Notes: a model not told the origin generated them from the sequence alone. 64,000 nucleotides of DNA from Erythrobacter sp. BLCC-B19 (GCF_028621955.1 NZ_CP117516.1:1820001-1884000), one strand, 5' to 3'; shown: positions 7,514 through 16,754, counted from the stretch's first letter. Program-made: numbers and translations.

Positions 7514-8089
7514 TCATCGGGTCGCGTCGTGCAACACAGCTGATCCGCCATCAGCGTCCGCTCGGCCATGGCTTACCTGCGCGAAGCCAGCCTCGTGCAG
7601 CCCACGCACTACAGCGTCGATGAACAGAGCTTCCTCGCCATAGTCCTTCCGAGCCGCCCACGCGTGGGTGATGCCGATCAGGCGTGCACCCGGGCGCAGA
7701 ACTTCGGCTAGCTTCGCGGCGGTCGGAGCAAAGGGGCGGCAAATCTGCAACGTGTGAACCGCTATAGCCGCGTCGAACGGCTCAATTTCTGGATCGAGGT
7801 CGGCGGCGGTGCCCTTGATCAGCCGCAATCGCCCGGCTTTGATCGCTGTCCTGTTCCGGGCTGCGGCTGCATCTTGCATGACCTGCGAAGGATCGATCCC
7901 GACCACATGGCCAACCGGATGTTCGAGCAAGCTTTCGAGGCCAATGCCGGGCCCGAACCCGATCACCAGCACCCTGTCCCCTTTGCGTGGATCGAGGCGG
8001 CGGACGGCTTCGCGTTCCGCCTCCGCGTTCATCCGTTCCATCACCTTGGCCGCGATCCGGCCCGAAACACCCTCGAACATTGACATCAT
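7514..8089 (-). CDS. Class I SAM-dependent methyltransferase
   Basis: The 191-aa protein carries the glycine-rich SAM motif VLVIGFGPGIGLE, an acidic strand end (VVGIDPS), a following AADLDPE segment, and a post-motif LRPGARLIGITHAW. The substrate is unknown. Three ATG codons (8089, 8086, 8080) are possible; none has a strong ribosome binding site and I chose the longest. A longer frame to 8158 would run through the shared promoter region. It is divergent from a MarR gene 78 bases away, which probably controls it. Confidence 0.75.
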   Translation of the reverse strand: MMSMFEGVSGRIAAKVMERMNAEAEREAVRRLDPRKGDRVLVIGFGPGIGLESLLEHPVGHVVGIDPSQVMQDAAAARNRTAIKAGRLRLIKGTAADLDPEIEPFDAAIAVHTLQICRPFAPTAAKLAEVLRPGARLIGITHAWAARKDYGEEALFIDAVVRGLHEAGFAQVSHGRADADGGSAVLHDATR

Positions 8090-8103
8090 GTCGCCCACAA
8101 GAA

Positions 8104-8160
8104 ATTGACAACATAGTTGACATAATTGCCGGTTGAAGAATGTCAATTTGGTTGTCATTC
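8104..8160. promoter_or_regulatory. Divergent promoter and probable MarR operator region
   Basis: The intergenic region contains TTGACA-like hexamers on both strands: TTGACA followed by a second TTGACA ten bases on, and their mirror TGTCAA further right. It also has a small palindrome CAACATAGTTG. MarR regulators usually bind such palindromes between themselves and a divergent target. Exact operator limits and transcription starts cannot be fixed from sequence. Confidence 0.35.
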
Positions 8161-8167
8161 ATGAGGG

Positions 8168-8623
8168 GTGAGCAACGCAAATCACGCCCATTTCCTGGCG
8201 ACCCTCACGCGCACCTATCACGTGCTGGACGCGGTTTCAGAGCAGCTCCATGCCGGCCACGGGTTCTCGGCCGGAGCACGCTCGATCTTGCTCCTGCTCG
8301 ATCGGGAGGGTCCGATGACCATGTCCGAAATTGCCCGCGACCGGGCTGTATCGCGGCAACTCATTCAGCGTCTGGCGTCGGCATTGCTCGACAAAGGCGT
8401 GATTGAGGCAATGCCGAATGCGGCTCACCGCAAATCCGCGAAACTTGGCCTGACACCACAAGGCCAATCGGCGGTAGAAGGAATCGTGCTGCGCGAAAGC
8501 GGGATAGTGGATGCTGTTATGGATGGCATCGGAGACAGCGAGCTTCAACAGGCGCATTCGGTCCTGTCCAAGCTGAACGCGCTGCTCTCACAGATCGGGA
8601 AGATCGAGGCAGCAAAGCAGTAA
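8168..8623 (+). CDS. MarR family transcriptional regulator
   Basis: This 151-aa protein has the MarR winged-helix layout: an N-terminal helix (LATLTRTYHVLDAVSEQL), the HTH GPMTMSEIARDRAVSRQLIQR, and a wing around KGVIEAMPNAAHRKSAKLGLT. A C-terminal dimerisation helix ends the protein. The start is GTG at 8168; a stop lies just upstream in frame, and there is no clear ribosome binding site, so it may be nearly leaderless. It probably represses itself and the divergent methyltransferase. The ligand is unknown. Confidence 0.85.
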   Translation: MSNANHAHFLATLTRTYHVLDAVSEQLHAGHGFSAGARSILLLLDREGPMTMSEIARDRAVSRQLIQRLASALLDKGVIEAMPNAAHRKSAKLGLTPQGQSAVEGIVLRESGIVDAVMDGIGDSELQQAHSVLSKLNALLSQIGKIEAAKQ

Positions 8624-8976
8624 TGCTGACCAGCAGCTAGGGGGTCGTTTGCTGAATGGCAGCAATTTTCCAGGAGAGAAGCGAAGCCGCCATTTGCCTC
8701 GCGATCTTTGCGTAGAAGGCTCCCGACCTCATCTCAGTCGTTCACAGCCGTCAGGATCTAGCTCTGGCTGCGCCACGTTCTGACGTACGGCGATCGGCGT
8801 CGAGGATCTGCGGCGCTCATGATCCGCGATGGGTCCGGAGCGGCTAATCAGGATGACAAGCAAGAAGCCGGGTAGTCTGTGTCAGGCTCCATTCCCTGCT
8901 GCCGCGACGATGCGAAGAAAAGTCGCTGCGGCCCTGGCGATCACGCCCGACGCCCCGCCTTGCGCGAGGCCACGCG
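8624..8976. other. Gene-free stretch
   Basis: About 350 bases lie between the MarR gene and the convergent minus-strand hypothetical gene. Short frames here look like shadows and have no ribosome binding site. I see no RNA gene, terminator with T-run or repeat that I can support. Confidence 0.4.
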
Positions 8977-9660
8977 TCACGAGGCCAGCGCCTCTCCCCT
9001 GGGCGGGCCATCCTTGCGTTCGCAGCTCGGCACCTCCTTGGGGATGTCGGCTTCAAGGTTTGATTCCCAGCACTGATCGAACACCGAGCAATAGCAGGCG
9101 CGAACGGGCGTCTCGAACCGCGCGCGATCAAGCAGTGCCCAGCGCTTGCGCCCCGCCTCGTCGGCCGGGCGCTTCCATGTCACCATGTTGCGCTCCACCC
9201 CGGGAGCGAGCACCATACGGTTGATCGATGCCGAGGTGAAGCTGATCGGGCTGTCGCCGGTCGAGATCACCCAGTGGCCGATACTGGTGTAGCGCTTGTC
9301 TCCGGGCGCGACCTCGAACCACACGATCCGGGCCGGGCCACTGCCGACATTGGTGATGGTGAAAGTGAGTTGCTCCTTGCTGTCATCGCTGATGTTGCCG
9401 TGATCATATTGCAGCACCGGGGTCGATTGCGCGCGCACCAGCCGCTCATTGGCATGGACCAGCGCCTCCATCGTGTGCCCGGTGTGGAGCGCGACATAGA
9501 GCGATCCGGCCGAGACCAGCAGCACCGCCACCGCCATCGCGATGTCGAACCAGCGGCCGGAGCCGCCCCCACCGTGACTGTGGCTGTGGTGGGTGTGCGG
9601 GGTTTCGGGCGCTTCGATCATGGCAGGCTCGCCTTGGCTGGGATCGGCAGGGTCGGTCAT
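8977..9660 (-). CDS. Hypothetical His-rich, single-pass membrane protein
   Basis: The 227-aa protein begins with an acidic, His-rich stretch (HTHHSHSHGGGG), followed by one membrane helix (FDIAMAVAVLLVSAGSLYVAL, about 38-58). A predicted periplasmic beta-rich domain follows with several cysteines near the end (ACYCSVFDQCWE). The His-rich segment may bind metal on the cytoplasmic side. The start overlaps the stop of the S41 peptidase gene by 4 nt (ATGA), so it is the second gene of that operon. The family is not recognised. Confidence 0.65.
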   Translation of the reverse strand: MTDPADPSQGEPAMIEAPETPHTHHSHSHGGGGSGRWFDIAMAVAVLLVSAGSLYVALHTGHTMEALVHANERLVRAQSTPVLQYDHGNISDDSKEQLTFTITNVGSGPARIVWFEVAPGDKRYTSIGHWVISTGDSPISFTSASINRMVLAPGVERNMVTWKRPADEAGRKRWALLDRARFETPVRACYCSVFDQCWESNLEADIPKEVPSCERKDGPPRGEALAS

Positions 9661-10985
9661 GGCTTGGCGGCGCGCCAGGCTGCAATGGCGCGGTCAAGCT
9701 GGGGATCGCCGCTCGCGGTCAGATCCGCGACCCGCTGCGGCACGGCAATGTCGGGCGCCACGCCCACGCCTTCGAACGGGCGACCATCGGGGAGGAATTC
9801 ACGCTTGGTCGAAATGCGGAAGGACATCTTCCATTGCGGCCACTGGACGAAATAGGGCTGACCGGTCGACCCGAAGGTCGGCTCGCCGATCAGCGGCCCG
9901 CGTTTGCCCGACTGGAAGCGGATCACGAAATCCTCGCAGGCCGAACCGCAACCGCCGTCCATCAGCACCGCCATCGGCCCCTTGATCGCATCGGCAGCGG
10001 GCTGAGTGCGGTCGGGGCCGTAGCGGATCATCTGCCAGATCGGAGCCGCGCTGCTGAACGAGGCATGGGCGTCCTGTTCGGCTATCGTCATCGGGGTGTT
10101 GACGATCGTGCCGGCATAGGGCCGGTCCATGATCACCCGCAGCAGCGTTTCGGGTGTCGTGCCTCCGCCATTGCCACGGACATCGAACAGGATCAGCGGC
10201 GCTCCGGCATAGGTCTTGACCGCGGCAATGGCTGCGGCTTCGAACTTCATGTCGTCGAAGCTCGGAATGCGGATCACAACAACGCCGTCGGGGCGGACGG
10301 TGGTTTCGACCTCGAACGGCTTACGCGCCGGACGCCGCTCGCCGCGTGGTGCTGCGCGGTCGATGGTGAGGGTCTTGCCCGAGGCGAGCCCGAGCGTGAA
10401 GGTCTGCGGCCACAGCGCGCGACCCTGAAGCAGCAGCAGCCGGTTTTTCGCGCGGGCATCCGACTGAGCAACGATGGCGCGGCTCGGCTCCAGCCAGCGA
10501 TCGATCGGCACGCCATCCACGGTGGTGATGACATCGCCGGGAGAGACTTCGGCGATAAAGCTGCTGGTCACCATCCACTTGCCCTCGATGGGGCGCGCAT
10601 GGAACGGAAGGGTCGGCTCGTCGTCGAGTAACTCGTCCGAGAACGAACTGTGGCCGTTTTCGAGGCTGGCGATCAGCTTCATGGTGGCGATGCTGAAGCT
10701 GCGCCGGTCGGGCGCGGCGAGCGCTTCCTTGAGGTAATCGGCAAAGCGCGCGTCCCAATCGTAGTCGGGCGGGAGCCCTTCCCAATGCGCGAAGTAGCGT
10801 TTGACGACATGATTGATCTGCGCGGCGATCATCATCCGGTCGGCTTGCGTGAAGGGAATTTCGGTATCCGTTGTGGCGGTTTCCTGTGGCTGGGAAAGGG
10901 CAGGTGCAGCCCATGCCACTGTCAGAACCGCGGGCGCCAACCCGGTCGCGACCTTGTGCAAGGCATTGAGAACGGTCTGCTTCAT
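9657..10985 (-). CDS. S41 family peptidase
   Basis: The 442-aa protein begins with a signal peptide (MKQTVLNALHKV to APALSQ). It contains the C-terminal-processing-protease fold: FDVRGNGGGTTPE, the nucleophile region GGCGSACEDF, and a following segment with TFGSTGQP. S41 enzymes cleave periplasmic proteins or peptides with a Ser/Lys pair. ATG at 10985 has GGGAGAG just upstream; a longer frame to 11126 runs into the divergent promoter and is rejected. It is followed by a coupled membrane protein gene. The substrate is unknown. Confidence 0.85.
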   Translation of the reverse strand: MKQTVLNALHKVATGLAPAVLTVAWAAPALSQPQETATTDTEIPFTQADRMMIAAQINHVVKRYFAHWEGLPPDYDWDARFADYLKEALAAPDRRSFSIATMKLIASLENGHSSFSDELLDDEPTLPFHARPIEGKWMVTSSFIAEVSPGDVITTVDGVPIDRWLEPSRAIVAQSDARAKNRLLLLQGRALWPQTFTLGLASGKTLTIDRAAPRGERRPARKPFEVETTVRPDGVVVIRIPSFDDMKFEAAAIAAVKTYAGAPLILFDVRGNGGGTTPETLLRVIMDRPYAGTIVNTPMTIAEQDAHASFSSAAPIWQMIRYGPDRTQPAADAIKGPMAVLMDGGCGSACEDFVIRFQSGKRGPLIGEPTFGSTGQPYFVQWPQWKMSFRISTKREFLPDGRPFEGVGVAPDIAVPQRVADLTASGDPQLDRAIAAWRAAKP

Positions 10986-11188
10986 GCGACTCTCCCGTTT
11001 CGGTCTCTCAATGAAACCTGTCACGGAATTTGTCAAAGCGATTGGACGGTCTGTCACAAGTGACGCAGATTCCTGCGTCCGGGCTGCATCCAGCCGAGGC
11101 GACAGGCTGATACCGCCTGGACACACAATCTAAACGGTCGTTCGCATATTGGCTGGACTCTTATGTGAACGTGTGGTCAGATATTGCC

Positions 11189-12790
11189 ATGTCTGCCTCG
11201 CTTCACCATCACCACGCCGCGTCAACGCCGGGCGACGACTGGCCTGCCTTCCTTGATGCTGCACACCAGATGACCAACGCCTCGTGCTGCGGCGGAGGCG
11301 GCGGGGGGAGCGTGCCGGTGGCAGGGGCGGCCGCAAGACCGCCGATCCTGCTTGACCAGGGAATTGCCGCCTGGCGCGAGGGCGTGCGTGCCGCCCGACC
11401 GAGAGTCCCAATGGAGCGCGGGCCTTTCGTCTTGCCCGGCGTTACGCTGCACGAGGCTGGCCGCGCGCCGGAAGGGCCGGTCGACCTGCTGATTGCCGAG
11501 GGTCGCGTTGCCGGGATTAACCCGCCCGGGACCATCGGCGGCGCGGTGCGGGTGGTCGAGGCACTTCGCCGCCACGTCGTCACCACCGCGCTGACCGACA
11601 TGCACATCCACATGCCGCCCGACAACATCCTGCGGCTGACCCCGCTGTTCATGCTTCTGAACCTGCGCTTCGGGGTGGTGCGGGCGCGCGATGCGGGCGA
11701 TCCTGACGGCTCTTCGACCCCGGCGGCCCTTTCGCTGGTGCAATCGGGCGCCTTGCCCGGGCCGCAGATCCACTATGCCTATGCCTTCGTCGGCGATGGC
11801 CGCGCGCGCTGGGGCAACACCATCGCGATGACCCATCCAGACGAGGCCGAGGGGATTGTCGCGCGCCTCCAATTCGCGGGGGCAAGCTGGATCAAGGCTT
11901 ACGAGAACCTCGACGCACCCCGCATTGCCGCTCTGTGCCGCGCTGCCGAGGCTGCGGGGATGCAGGTCATGGGTCATGTCCCCACTCAGCTCCGGCTCGA
12001 GGATGCGCGCCTGCCCGATGCCCAGCACGGCTTTGGCATCCCCGATCCCGCATCGCTGCGGCGCGACCACATCCTCAATCGCAACATCGACTGGCAGACG
12101 GTCGACCGCACGCGAATCGAACAGGTGATCGAAGGCTGTCTGGCCCACGGCCTCGCCATGACGCCAACCCTCGTCACCACGCGTGGGCTGCTGCGGATGG
12201 CGGACTGGGAGCAGCAGCGCAGAGCCCCTGATACGAGGCTGCTGCCCGGCTTCTACACCGACATCGTCTGGCACCCTGACCACGGCCTGCCGGTCTATCG
12301 CGGCATCACGCCCGAGGATTTTGACCGCGCCCGCGATGCCTTTGCGCGCAAGCTTGAAGTGGTGGGCGCGGCAGCGAAGGCCGGTGTCGACCTGCGGCTT
12401 GGCACCGACACCCAGCAGCCTTTCATCATCCCCGGCATCGCGCTGCACGACGAGATGCGCGCCTTCGAAGCGGCAGGTGTGGCACGCGAGCAGGTGTGGC
12501 GGATGGCAGGGCCGGACGCATCGAGGAAACTTGGTGTCGAGGATGCGGGCCGCATCGCGGTCGGGCAGCGCGCCGATCTGATCGTCACCCAGCGTTCGCC
12601 CCTTTCGCCCGACTGGTCGCCCGACATGATCAAGGCGACGATCTGCGGCGGGGCGTGCCTGCTCGCCAGCGACCTCGACAGCGCGATCCGGGTCGAGCTG
12701 CGCCGGTTCGAGAACCGCTTCGCCCGCCATCTGGTGCGCTGGCTGGCCCGCTTCTCGCTGGAGAAGGCGGCGCGCGATTTTGTCGGCTGA
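11189..12790 (+). CDS. Amidohydrolase family protein with a His/Cys-rich N-terminal extension
   Basis: The 533-aa protein has the metal-dependent hydrolase signature TDMHIHMPPDN (His139, His141), a later VMGHVPTQ, and RLGTDTQQP for the remaining metal ligands, ending with the usual AGRIAVGQRADLIV. The first 80 residues are unusual: a HHHH run and a CCGGGGGG run, and no signal peptide. The start at 11189 is preferred over GTG 11165 but neither has a strong ribosome binding site. It is followed 19 bases on by an alpha/beta hydrolase, probably in one operon. The substrate is unknown. Confidence 0.8.
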   Translation: MSASLHHHHAASTPGDDWPAFLDAAHQMTNASCCGGGGGGSVPVAGAAARPPILLDQGIAAWREGVRAARPRVPMERGPFVLPGVTLHEAGRAPEGPVDLLIAEGRVAGINPPGTIGGAVRVVEALRRHVVTTALTDMHIHMPPDNILRLTPLFMLLNLRFGVVRARDAGDPDGSSTPAALSLVQSGALPGPQIHYAYAFVGDGRARWGNTIAMTHPDEAEGIVARLQFAGASWIKAYENLDAPRIAALCRAAEAAGMQVMGHVPTQLRLEDARLPDAQHGFGIPDPASLRRDHILNRNIDWQTVDRTRIEQVIEGCLAHGLAMTPTLVTTRGLLRMADWEQQRRAPDTRLLPGFYTDIVWHPDHGLPVYRGITPEDFDRARDAFARKLEVVGAAAKAGVDLRLGTDTQQPFIIPGIALHDEMRAFEAAGVAREQVWRMAGPDASRKLGVEDAGRIAVGQRADLIVTQRSPLSPDWSPDMIKATICGGACLLASDLDSAIRVELRRFENRFARHLVRWLARFSLEKAARDFVG

Positions 12791-12809
12791 TGCTCAGGAA
12801 CCCTTGCCC

Positions 12810-13691
12810 ATGACCAGACCCCGCGCCGAATCCCGCGCACTCGATCCTGCCGCCCGCCGCGCCCTCGGCGGCACCTTTGCCGAGCTGCCGCAGGGCATCA
12901 CCCATTATCGCTTGCAGGGGCGGACCGACGGCGATCTCGTTGTGCTGATACACGGCTATTCGGTGGGATCCTTCGTCTGGGAACCGTTGGAACGGCTGCT
13001 GGTGGCGCAGGGGTTTGCAACGCTGTCCTACGACATGCCGGGGCATGGCTTTTCCGACCGGCCGAGGCTCGATTACACCCGCGACCTGTTCCGCGAGCAC
13101 CTTGCCGCGCTGATCGCAACTCTGGCACCGGACGCCCGGCTGCATCTTGTCGGCTGGTCGATGGGCGCGATGGTCGCGAGCGAATTTGCCATGCGGCACA
13201 AGGATCGCGTCGGCTCGCTGTTCTTTGTCTCGCCCTCGGGCCTGCCGATCCGGATCGGGATGCTGGGGCGGACGGCGTTCGTGCCGGTGCTGGGCGATCT
13301 CGGCTTCGCGATGATCGGGAGTGCTTCGCTGCGGGCCGCGCAGGCGAATTTCTTCGTCGATGGGCGGGCGCCGGCGGCGTTCCTCGACTGCTATGACAGG
13401 CAGGCATCCTTCAAAGGCTTTGCCCGTGCCATGCTCTCGACGCTACGGTGCATGAACATGGACGATTTCCGCGAGGGCTATGCCGCGCTCGGCGCATCGG
13501 GCCTGCGGGTCGACGCCGTGTGGGCGCGGGCCGACAGGGCGACCCCTTTCGCCAACAGCAGGGCCTTCGCCCGGCTCGTCCCGCAGGCGCGGATCCATCC
13601 GCTGGACGGTGTCGGGCATGCCAGCCAGTTCGAGGCACCCGAACTCGTCGCTTCCCGCCTCGTCCTCTGGCTCAGGGGCCGGATCGGCTAA
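12810..13691 (+). CDS. Alpha/beta hydrolase
   Basis: The 293-aa protein has the HGYSVGSFVWEP oxyanion region, the DMPGHGFSDRP strand-turn, the nucleophile elbow GWSMG, and the C-terminal catalytic His in GVGHASQFEAPE. This is a complete hydrolase triad pattern, typical of esterases and lactonases. ATG at 12810 has AGGAA about ten bases upstream. The gene follows the amidohydrolase and converges with a TetR gene whose last codons overlap its end by 4 bases. The substrate is unknown. Confidence 0.85.
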   Translation: MTRPRAESRALDPAARRALGGTFAELPQGITHYRLQGRTDGDLVVLIHGYSVGSFVWEPLERLLVAQGFATLSYDMPGHGFSDRPRLDYTRDLFREHLAALIATLAPDARLHLVGWSMGAMVASEFAMRHKDRVGSLFFVSPSGLPIRIGMLGRTAFVPVLGDLGFAMIGSASLRAAQANFFVDGRAPAAFLDCYDRQASFKGFARAMLSTLRCMNMDDFREGYAALGASGLRVDAVWARADRATPFANSRAFARLVPQARIHPLDGVGHASQFEAPELVASRLVLWLRGRIG

Positions 13692-14326
13692 CCGGGCTGC
13701 GGGCCAAGCGTGCGGGCGACGAAGTTGCCGACCAGATCGGACACATCGGCCAGATAACGCGCGCGATTGGCGGCATCGCGCGGCGGGACTCCGGCCATCG
13801 CTCCGATCAGCGCGTGCTGGGCGATCGTCAGCACTTCCTCACGACGACCGGCGTCGGTTTCCGGGCAGCCCTGCGCGAAGGCATCCGAGACCATTCCCCG
13901 GATCATCTCGCGCAGCGCGCCGGCGAGCGCCGCACGCGGCCCGTCCGGTTGTGGGCGGACGAGGCACAGGGTCTCGGGCCGCGCGGCCTGAAGCGCCACG
14001 ACACCTTCCATCAGTGCAGCGAAGAAGCCCACAGGGTTCTCGCGCGCCAGATCGGGCGACAGCCGGGGTGCGAGCTCGGCCACGGCATCCTGTGTCACCT
14101 GTTCGACGATGGCTGCGCCCAGATCATCGAGATCGGCGAAGAACTGATAGATCGCCGCCGGCGAACAGCCCGCACGCCGGGCGAGCGGGCGCATCGCCAG
14201 GGCCTCGCCATCCTCGGCGATCATGGCAATCGCGGCCTCGATGATCCGGCCCTTGGTCGCCACCCCGTTGCGGCGCACGGGCGTACGGGGCGCGGGTCGC
14301 TGGATTTTATCTGAACTAGTGTTCAC
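13688..14326 (-). CDS. TetR/AcrR family transcriptional regulator
   Basis: The 212-aa protein has an N-terminal TetR HTH (KGRIIEAAIAMIAEDGEALAM, then CSPAAIYQFFADLDDL) and a helical ligand domain. The start is GTG at 14326, which lies inside a palindrome likely to be its own operator; GTG at 14278 is an alternative start. It is divergent from the dipeptidase-like gene and may repress it and itself. The ligand is unknown. Confidence 0.85.
   Translation of the reverse strand: MNTSSDKIQRPAPRTPVRRNGVATKGRIIEAAIAMIAEDGEALAMRPLARRAGCSPAAIYQFFADLDDLGAAIVEQVTQDAVAELAPRLSPDLARENPVGFFAALMEGVVALQAARPETLCLVRPQPDGPRAALAGALREMIRGMVSDAFAQGCPETDAGRREEVLTIAQHALIGAMAGVPPRDAANRARYLADVSDLVGNFVARTLGPQPG
14312..14325. 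promoter_or_regulatory. Palindromic operator candidate for the adjacent TetR regulator
   Basis: TGAACTAGTGTTCA has exact 5-bp arms TGAAC/GTTCA around TAGT. It overlaps the GTG start of the TetR gene and lies about 65 bases upstream of the divergent dipeptidase-like gene, which fits autorepression and control of that gene. Confidence 0.45.
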
Positions 14327-14391
14327 AAAAGACTCGCAATTACCTGAACGGCTGTTAGCATAGGCCGGTCAATCCCGACAGGAGAAACCGC

Positions 14392-15603
14392 ATGACGGCT
14401 TGGATCGTGCTAGGCGCAGTTGTGGGGCTCGCGCTAGTGTGGACCGTGCTGGTGCGCACCGAGACCTTCACGGCAGAGCGCATCTTCGGAACCCGCAGCA
14501 CCCCGCGACCACCTGTTTCAGCCGACGCGCTGGCGCTGCACGACACGCTGATCGTCGCCGATCTGCACGCGGATTCGCTGATCTGGCGGCGCGATCTGCT
14601 CCATCGCAGCGACCTTGGCCATTTCGATTTCCCGCGCATGGCCGAAGGCGGCGGCGCGGTGCAGGGCTTTCTGGTGGTGACCGAGAGTCCGAAGGTCATC
14701 ACCGGCGGCGGCATTTCCGACAAGAGCGACCAGCTCACCGCGCTCGGCATTGTCGACCAGTGGCCGCTGCGTGCGATCCTCGATCAGACCGAGCGCGCGC
14801 TTTATCTCGGGGGCAAGCTGCACCGCTTTGCTGCACGTTCGGGCGGGACGGTGCGTCTGATCCACACGGCGGAAGATCTGGACGCGATGCTCGCCGCCCG
14901 CCGCACCGATCCTTCCGTTCGCGGTGCCTATCTCGGGCTCGAGGGCGCGGACGGAACCGGCTACCGCATCGCCAACCTCGAGCGCCTGTTCGCCGCCGGT
15001 TTCTGCATGACGGAGCTGTGCCACTACACCGACACGGCCTTTGCCGGATCGTCTTCGGGCATATCGGGCGGCGGCCTCACCGCGCTCGGGCGCGAGGCGG
15101 TGCAAGAGCTGGATGCCCTCGGCATGATGACCGACCTGGCCCACGCCTCCCCGCGCACGGTGTCGGACGTTCTCGCACTCAGCCCGCGCGCGCCGCTTGT
15201 CACCCACACCGGCAGCGCGACCTGCCATCACGATCCCAAGTGCCTGCCCGACGAATTGCTGCGCGAGATCGCCGCGCGCGGCGGCATCATCGGCCTGGGT
15301 TTCGTGCCGGACTATGTTGGCGAGGGGGAACTGGACGCCATTTCCCGCGTGCTCGATCACATGATCGCCGCCCTCGGCCCGCAAGCAGTGGCACTCGGGT
15401 CGGGCTTCTGCGCGCTCGCCCAGCCGGTCCCCGTCCACCACCTGCCGCGCATCACCGAGGCGCTGATGCGCTCTGGCCATGACGAGGACGTGATTGCGCA
15501 GGTTATGGGCGGAAACGTGATCCGCTATCTTTTCGAAAACCTGCCGGGAGGCCGCCGCGAACAGGCGGAAAGCACGGCGAGACCCGCAGAGCATGCCGCA
15601 TAG
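14392..15603 (+). CDS. M19 membrane-dipeptidase-like protein with altered active site
   Basis: The 403-aa protein starts with a membrane helix or signal anchor (WIVLGAVVGLALVWTVLV). It keeps several M19 zinc positions: DLHADS (HxD), GLEGAD (Glu), ELCHYTD (His) and DLAHAS (His). The family motif GSDFDG, whose first Asp is catalytic, reads GSGFCAL here, and the Arg of the usual SHSNAR segment is missing (THTGSAT). Classical dipeptidase activity is therefore doubtful. GACAGGAGAAA precedes the ATG. It is divergent from a TetR gene and probably controlled by it. Confidence 0.75.
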   Translation: MTAWIVLGAVVGLALVWTVLVRTETFTAERIFGTRSTPRPPVSADALALHDTLIVADLHADSLIWRRDLLHRSDLGHFDFPRMAEGGGAVQGFLVVTESPKVITGGGISDKSDQLTALGIVDQWPLRAILDQTERALYLGGKLHRFAARSGGTVRLIHTAEDLDAMLAARRTDPSVRGAYLGLEGADGTGYRIANLERLFAAGFCMTELCHYTDTAFAGSSSGISGGGLTALGREAVQELDALGMMTDLAHASPRTVSDVLALSPRAPLVTHTGSATCHHDPKCLPDELLREIAARGGIIGLGFVPDYVGEGELDAISRVLDHMIAALGPQAVALGSGFCALAQPVPVHHLPRITEALMRSGHDEDVIAQVMGGNVIRYLFENLPGGRREQAESTARPAEHAA

Positions 15604-15640
15604 GCCCGAGCTTCGCGCGGCCGGTGCGGGGCCCGCCGCC

Positions 15641-16135
15641 TTAAAGCCGCTCGCGCCCCTCGGCATAGCCGCGGGCGATGGCCTGATACATGCGCGCGTT
15701 CATCAGGTTAGCCTCGGAACAGTCGCGCTCGCGGATCAGGCGGGCGGGGCTGCCGGCGATGACCGAGTTGGGCGGAAACTCCTGCCCCGCGCGCACGAGG
15801 CTGTGTTCGGCGACGATCGAATTGTCGCCGATCACCGCGCCGTCCATGATGGTCGAACCGATACCGATCAGGCAGCGGTCGCCGATGGTGCAGCCGTGGA
15901 GCGTCACGCGGTGGGTGATCGAGCAATCCTCGCCGACGATGGTCGGCGTGGTGTTGCCGATATGGATCATCACGAAGTCCTGGATATTGGTGCGCGCACC
16001 GATCCGGATCTCGTAGGCTTCCGAGCGCATCACGACATAGGGGAACACCGACACATCGGGCCCGAGCGTGATGCGGCCATAGAGCAAGGCGGTCGGATGG
16101 ACGAAGGCGGCCTCAGCGGTGTCGATGGCGCTCAT
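15641..16135 (-). CDS. Gamma-carbonic-anhydrase-like hexapeptide-repeat protein
   Basis: The 164-aa protein is a left-handed beta-helix with repeated hexapeptides (IGARTNIQDFVMIHIG, VTLHGCTIGDRCLIGIGSTIMDGAVIGDNSIVAE). It keeps histidines at gamma-carbonic-anhydrase metal positions (IHIG, THRVTLHG). Members include true carbonic anhydrases and many related acyltransferase-fold proteins. ATG at 16135 is 20 bases after the stop of the GNAT gene, so it is the third gene of an operon with an HD protein and an acetyltransferase. Whether it is catalytic is not decidable here. Confidence 0.8.
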   Translation of the reverse strand: MSAIDTAEAAFVHPTALLYGRITLGPDVSVFPYVVMRSEAYEIRIGARTNIQDFVMIHIGNTTPTIVGEDCSITHRVTLHGCTIGDRCLIGIGSTIMDGAVIGDNSIVAEHSLVRAGQEFPPNSVIAGSPARLIRERDCSEANLMNARMYQAIARGYAEGRERL

Positions 16136-16154
16136 TGGCTGGTGATCCCCGTTG

Positions 16155-16754
16155 TCAGTCCTTCGGCCGGACCATCGTCCAGAAACGCGGGCCGCCCGGC
16201 ACCTGCCATTCGTCGACGATGACGAAGCCGAGCCTCTGGTAGATGGCGACGTTGCCTTCCTTGGCGGTCTCGAGACAGGTGTCGACCCCGATCCGGTTCG
16301 CCTCGGCAATCCCGGCACGGATCGCGCGGCCGCCCCAGCCCTTGCCCTGCGCCTCGGGCCGGACGGCGGCATAGCGCAGATAGAGATAGTCCTCGCCCGC
16401 CGGCACATGGCGGGAAAGGTGCTTGCCGACCGTGTCCGCGCGCCCGAGCGCGGTCCCGAAAATCCGCACCATCCGCCACAGTTCGGCCGGGGTGAGCGGA
16501 TCGTGGTGATGCACCTTGCCCGGCCGCCGCCACAGCGTCACCACCTCGCGCTCCGGTGAGGCGAGGATCATGCCGTGGCGCACATGATCGGTGAAACGCC
16601 AATCGAAGAAGCCCGGAAGACGGCGTCGACGGACTGCGGCATCGGGGAAAATCCATGCGAGCGCGGGATCGTCCTGGAACGCCAGCGCCAGCGTCTCCAC
16701 CGCCCGGGGGCGCTGGCTGGCTGCGCCGTCGATGATGATGTGTGGCTCGGTCAT
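16155..16754 (-). CDS. GNAT family N-acetyltransferase
   Basis: The 199-aa protein has the GNAT core: strand YLYLRYAAVRPEAQGKGWGGRAI (the acetyl-CoA loop region Q/RxxGxG/A), and then TAKEGNVAIYQRLGF near the end. The N-terminal part has ALAFQDDPALAWIFPD, typical of the family that acetylates small molecules. ATG at 16754 overlaps the stop of the HD gene (ATGA), so the two are translationally coupled. The substrate is unknown. Confidence 0.85.
   Translation of the reverse strand: MTEPHIIIDGAASQRPRAVETLALAFQDDPALAWIFPDAAVRRRRLPGFFDWRFTDHVRHGMILASPEREVVTLWRRPGKVHHHDPLTPAELWRMVRIFGTALGRADTVGKHLSRHVPAGEDYLYLRYAAVRPEAQGKGWGGRAIRAGIAEANRIGVDTCLETAKEGNVAIYQRLGFVIVDEWQVPGGPRFWTMVRPKD

Noticed and set aside
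8829..9224. Plus-strand frame of 131 aa
   Set aside because: It overlaps the real minus-strand membrane protein, has no ribosome binding site and has shadow composition.
11222..12730. Long antisense open frame (502 aa, minus strand) opposite the amidohydrolase
   Set aside because: It is a shadow of GC-rich coding DNA: no ribosome binding site, low-complexity Arg/Pro/His composition, and the plus-strand frame has clear metal motifs.
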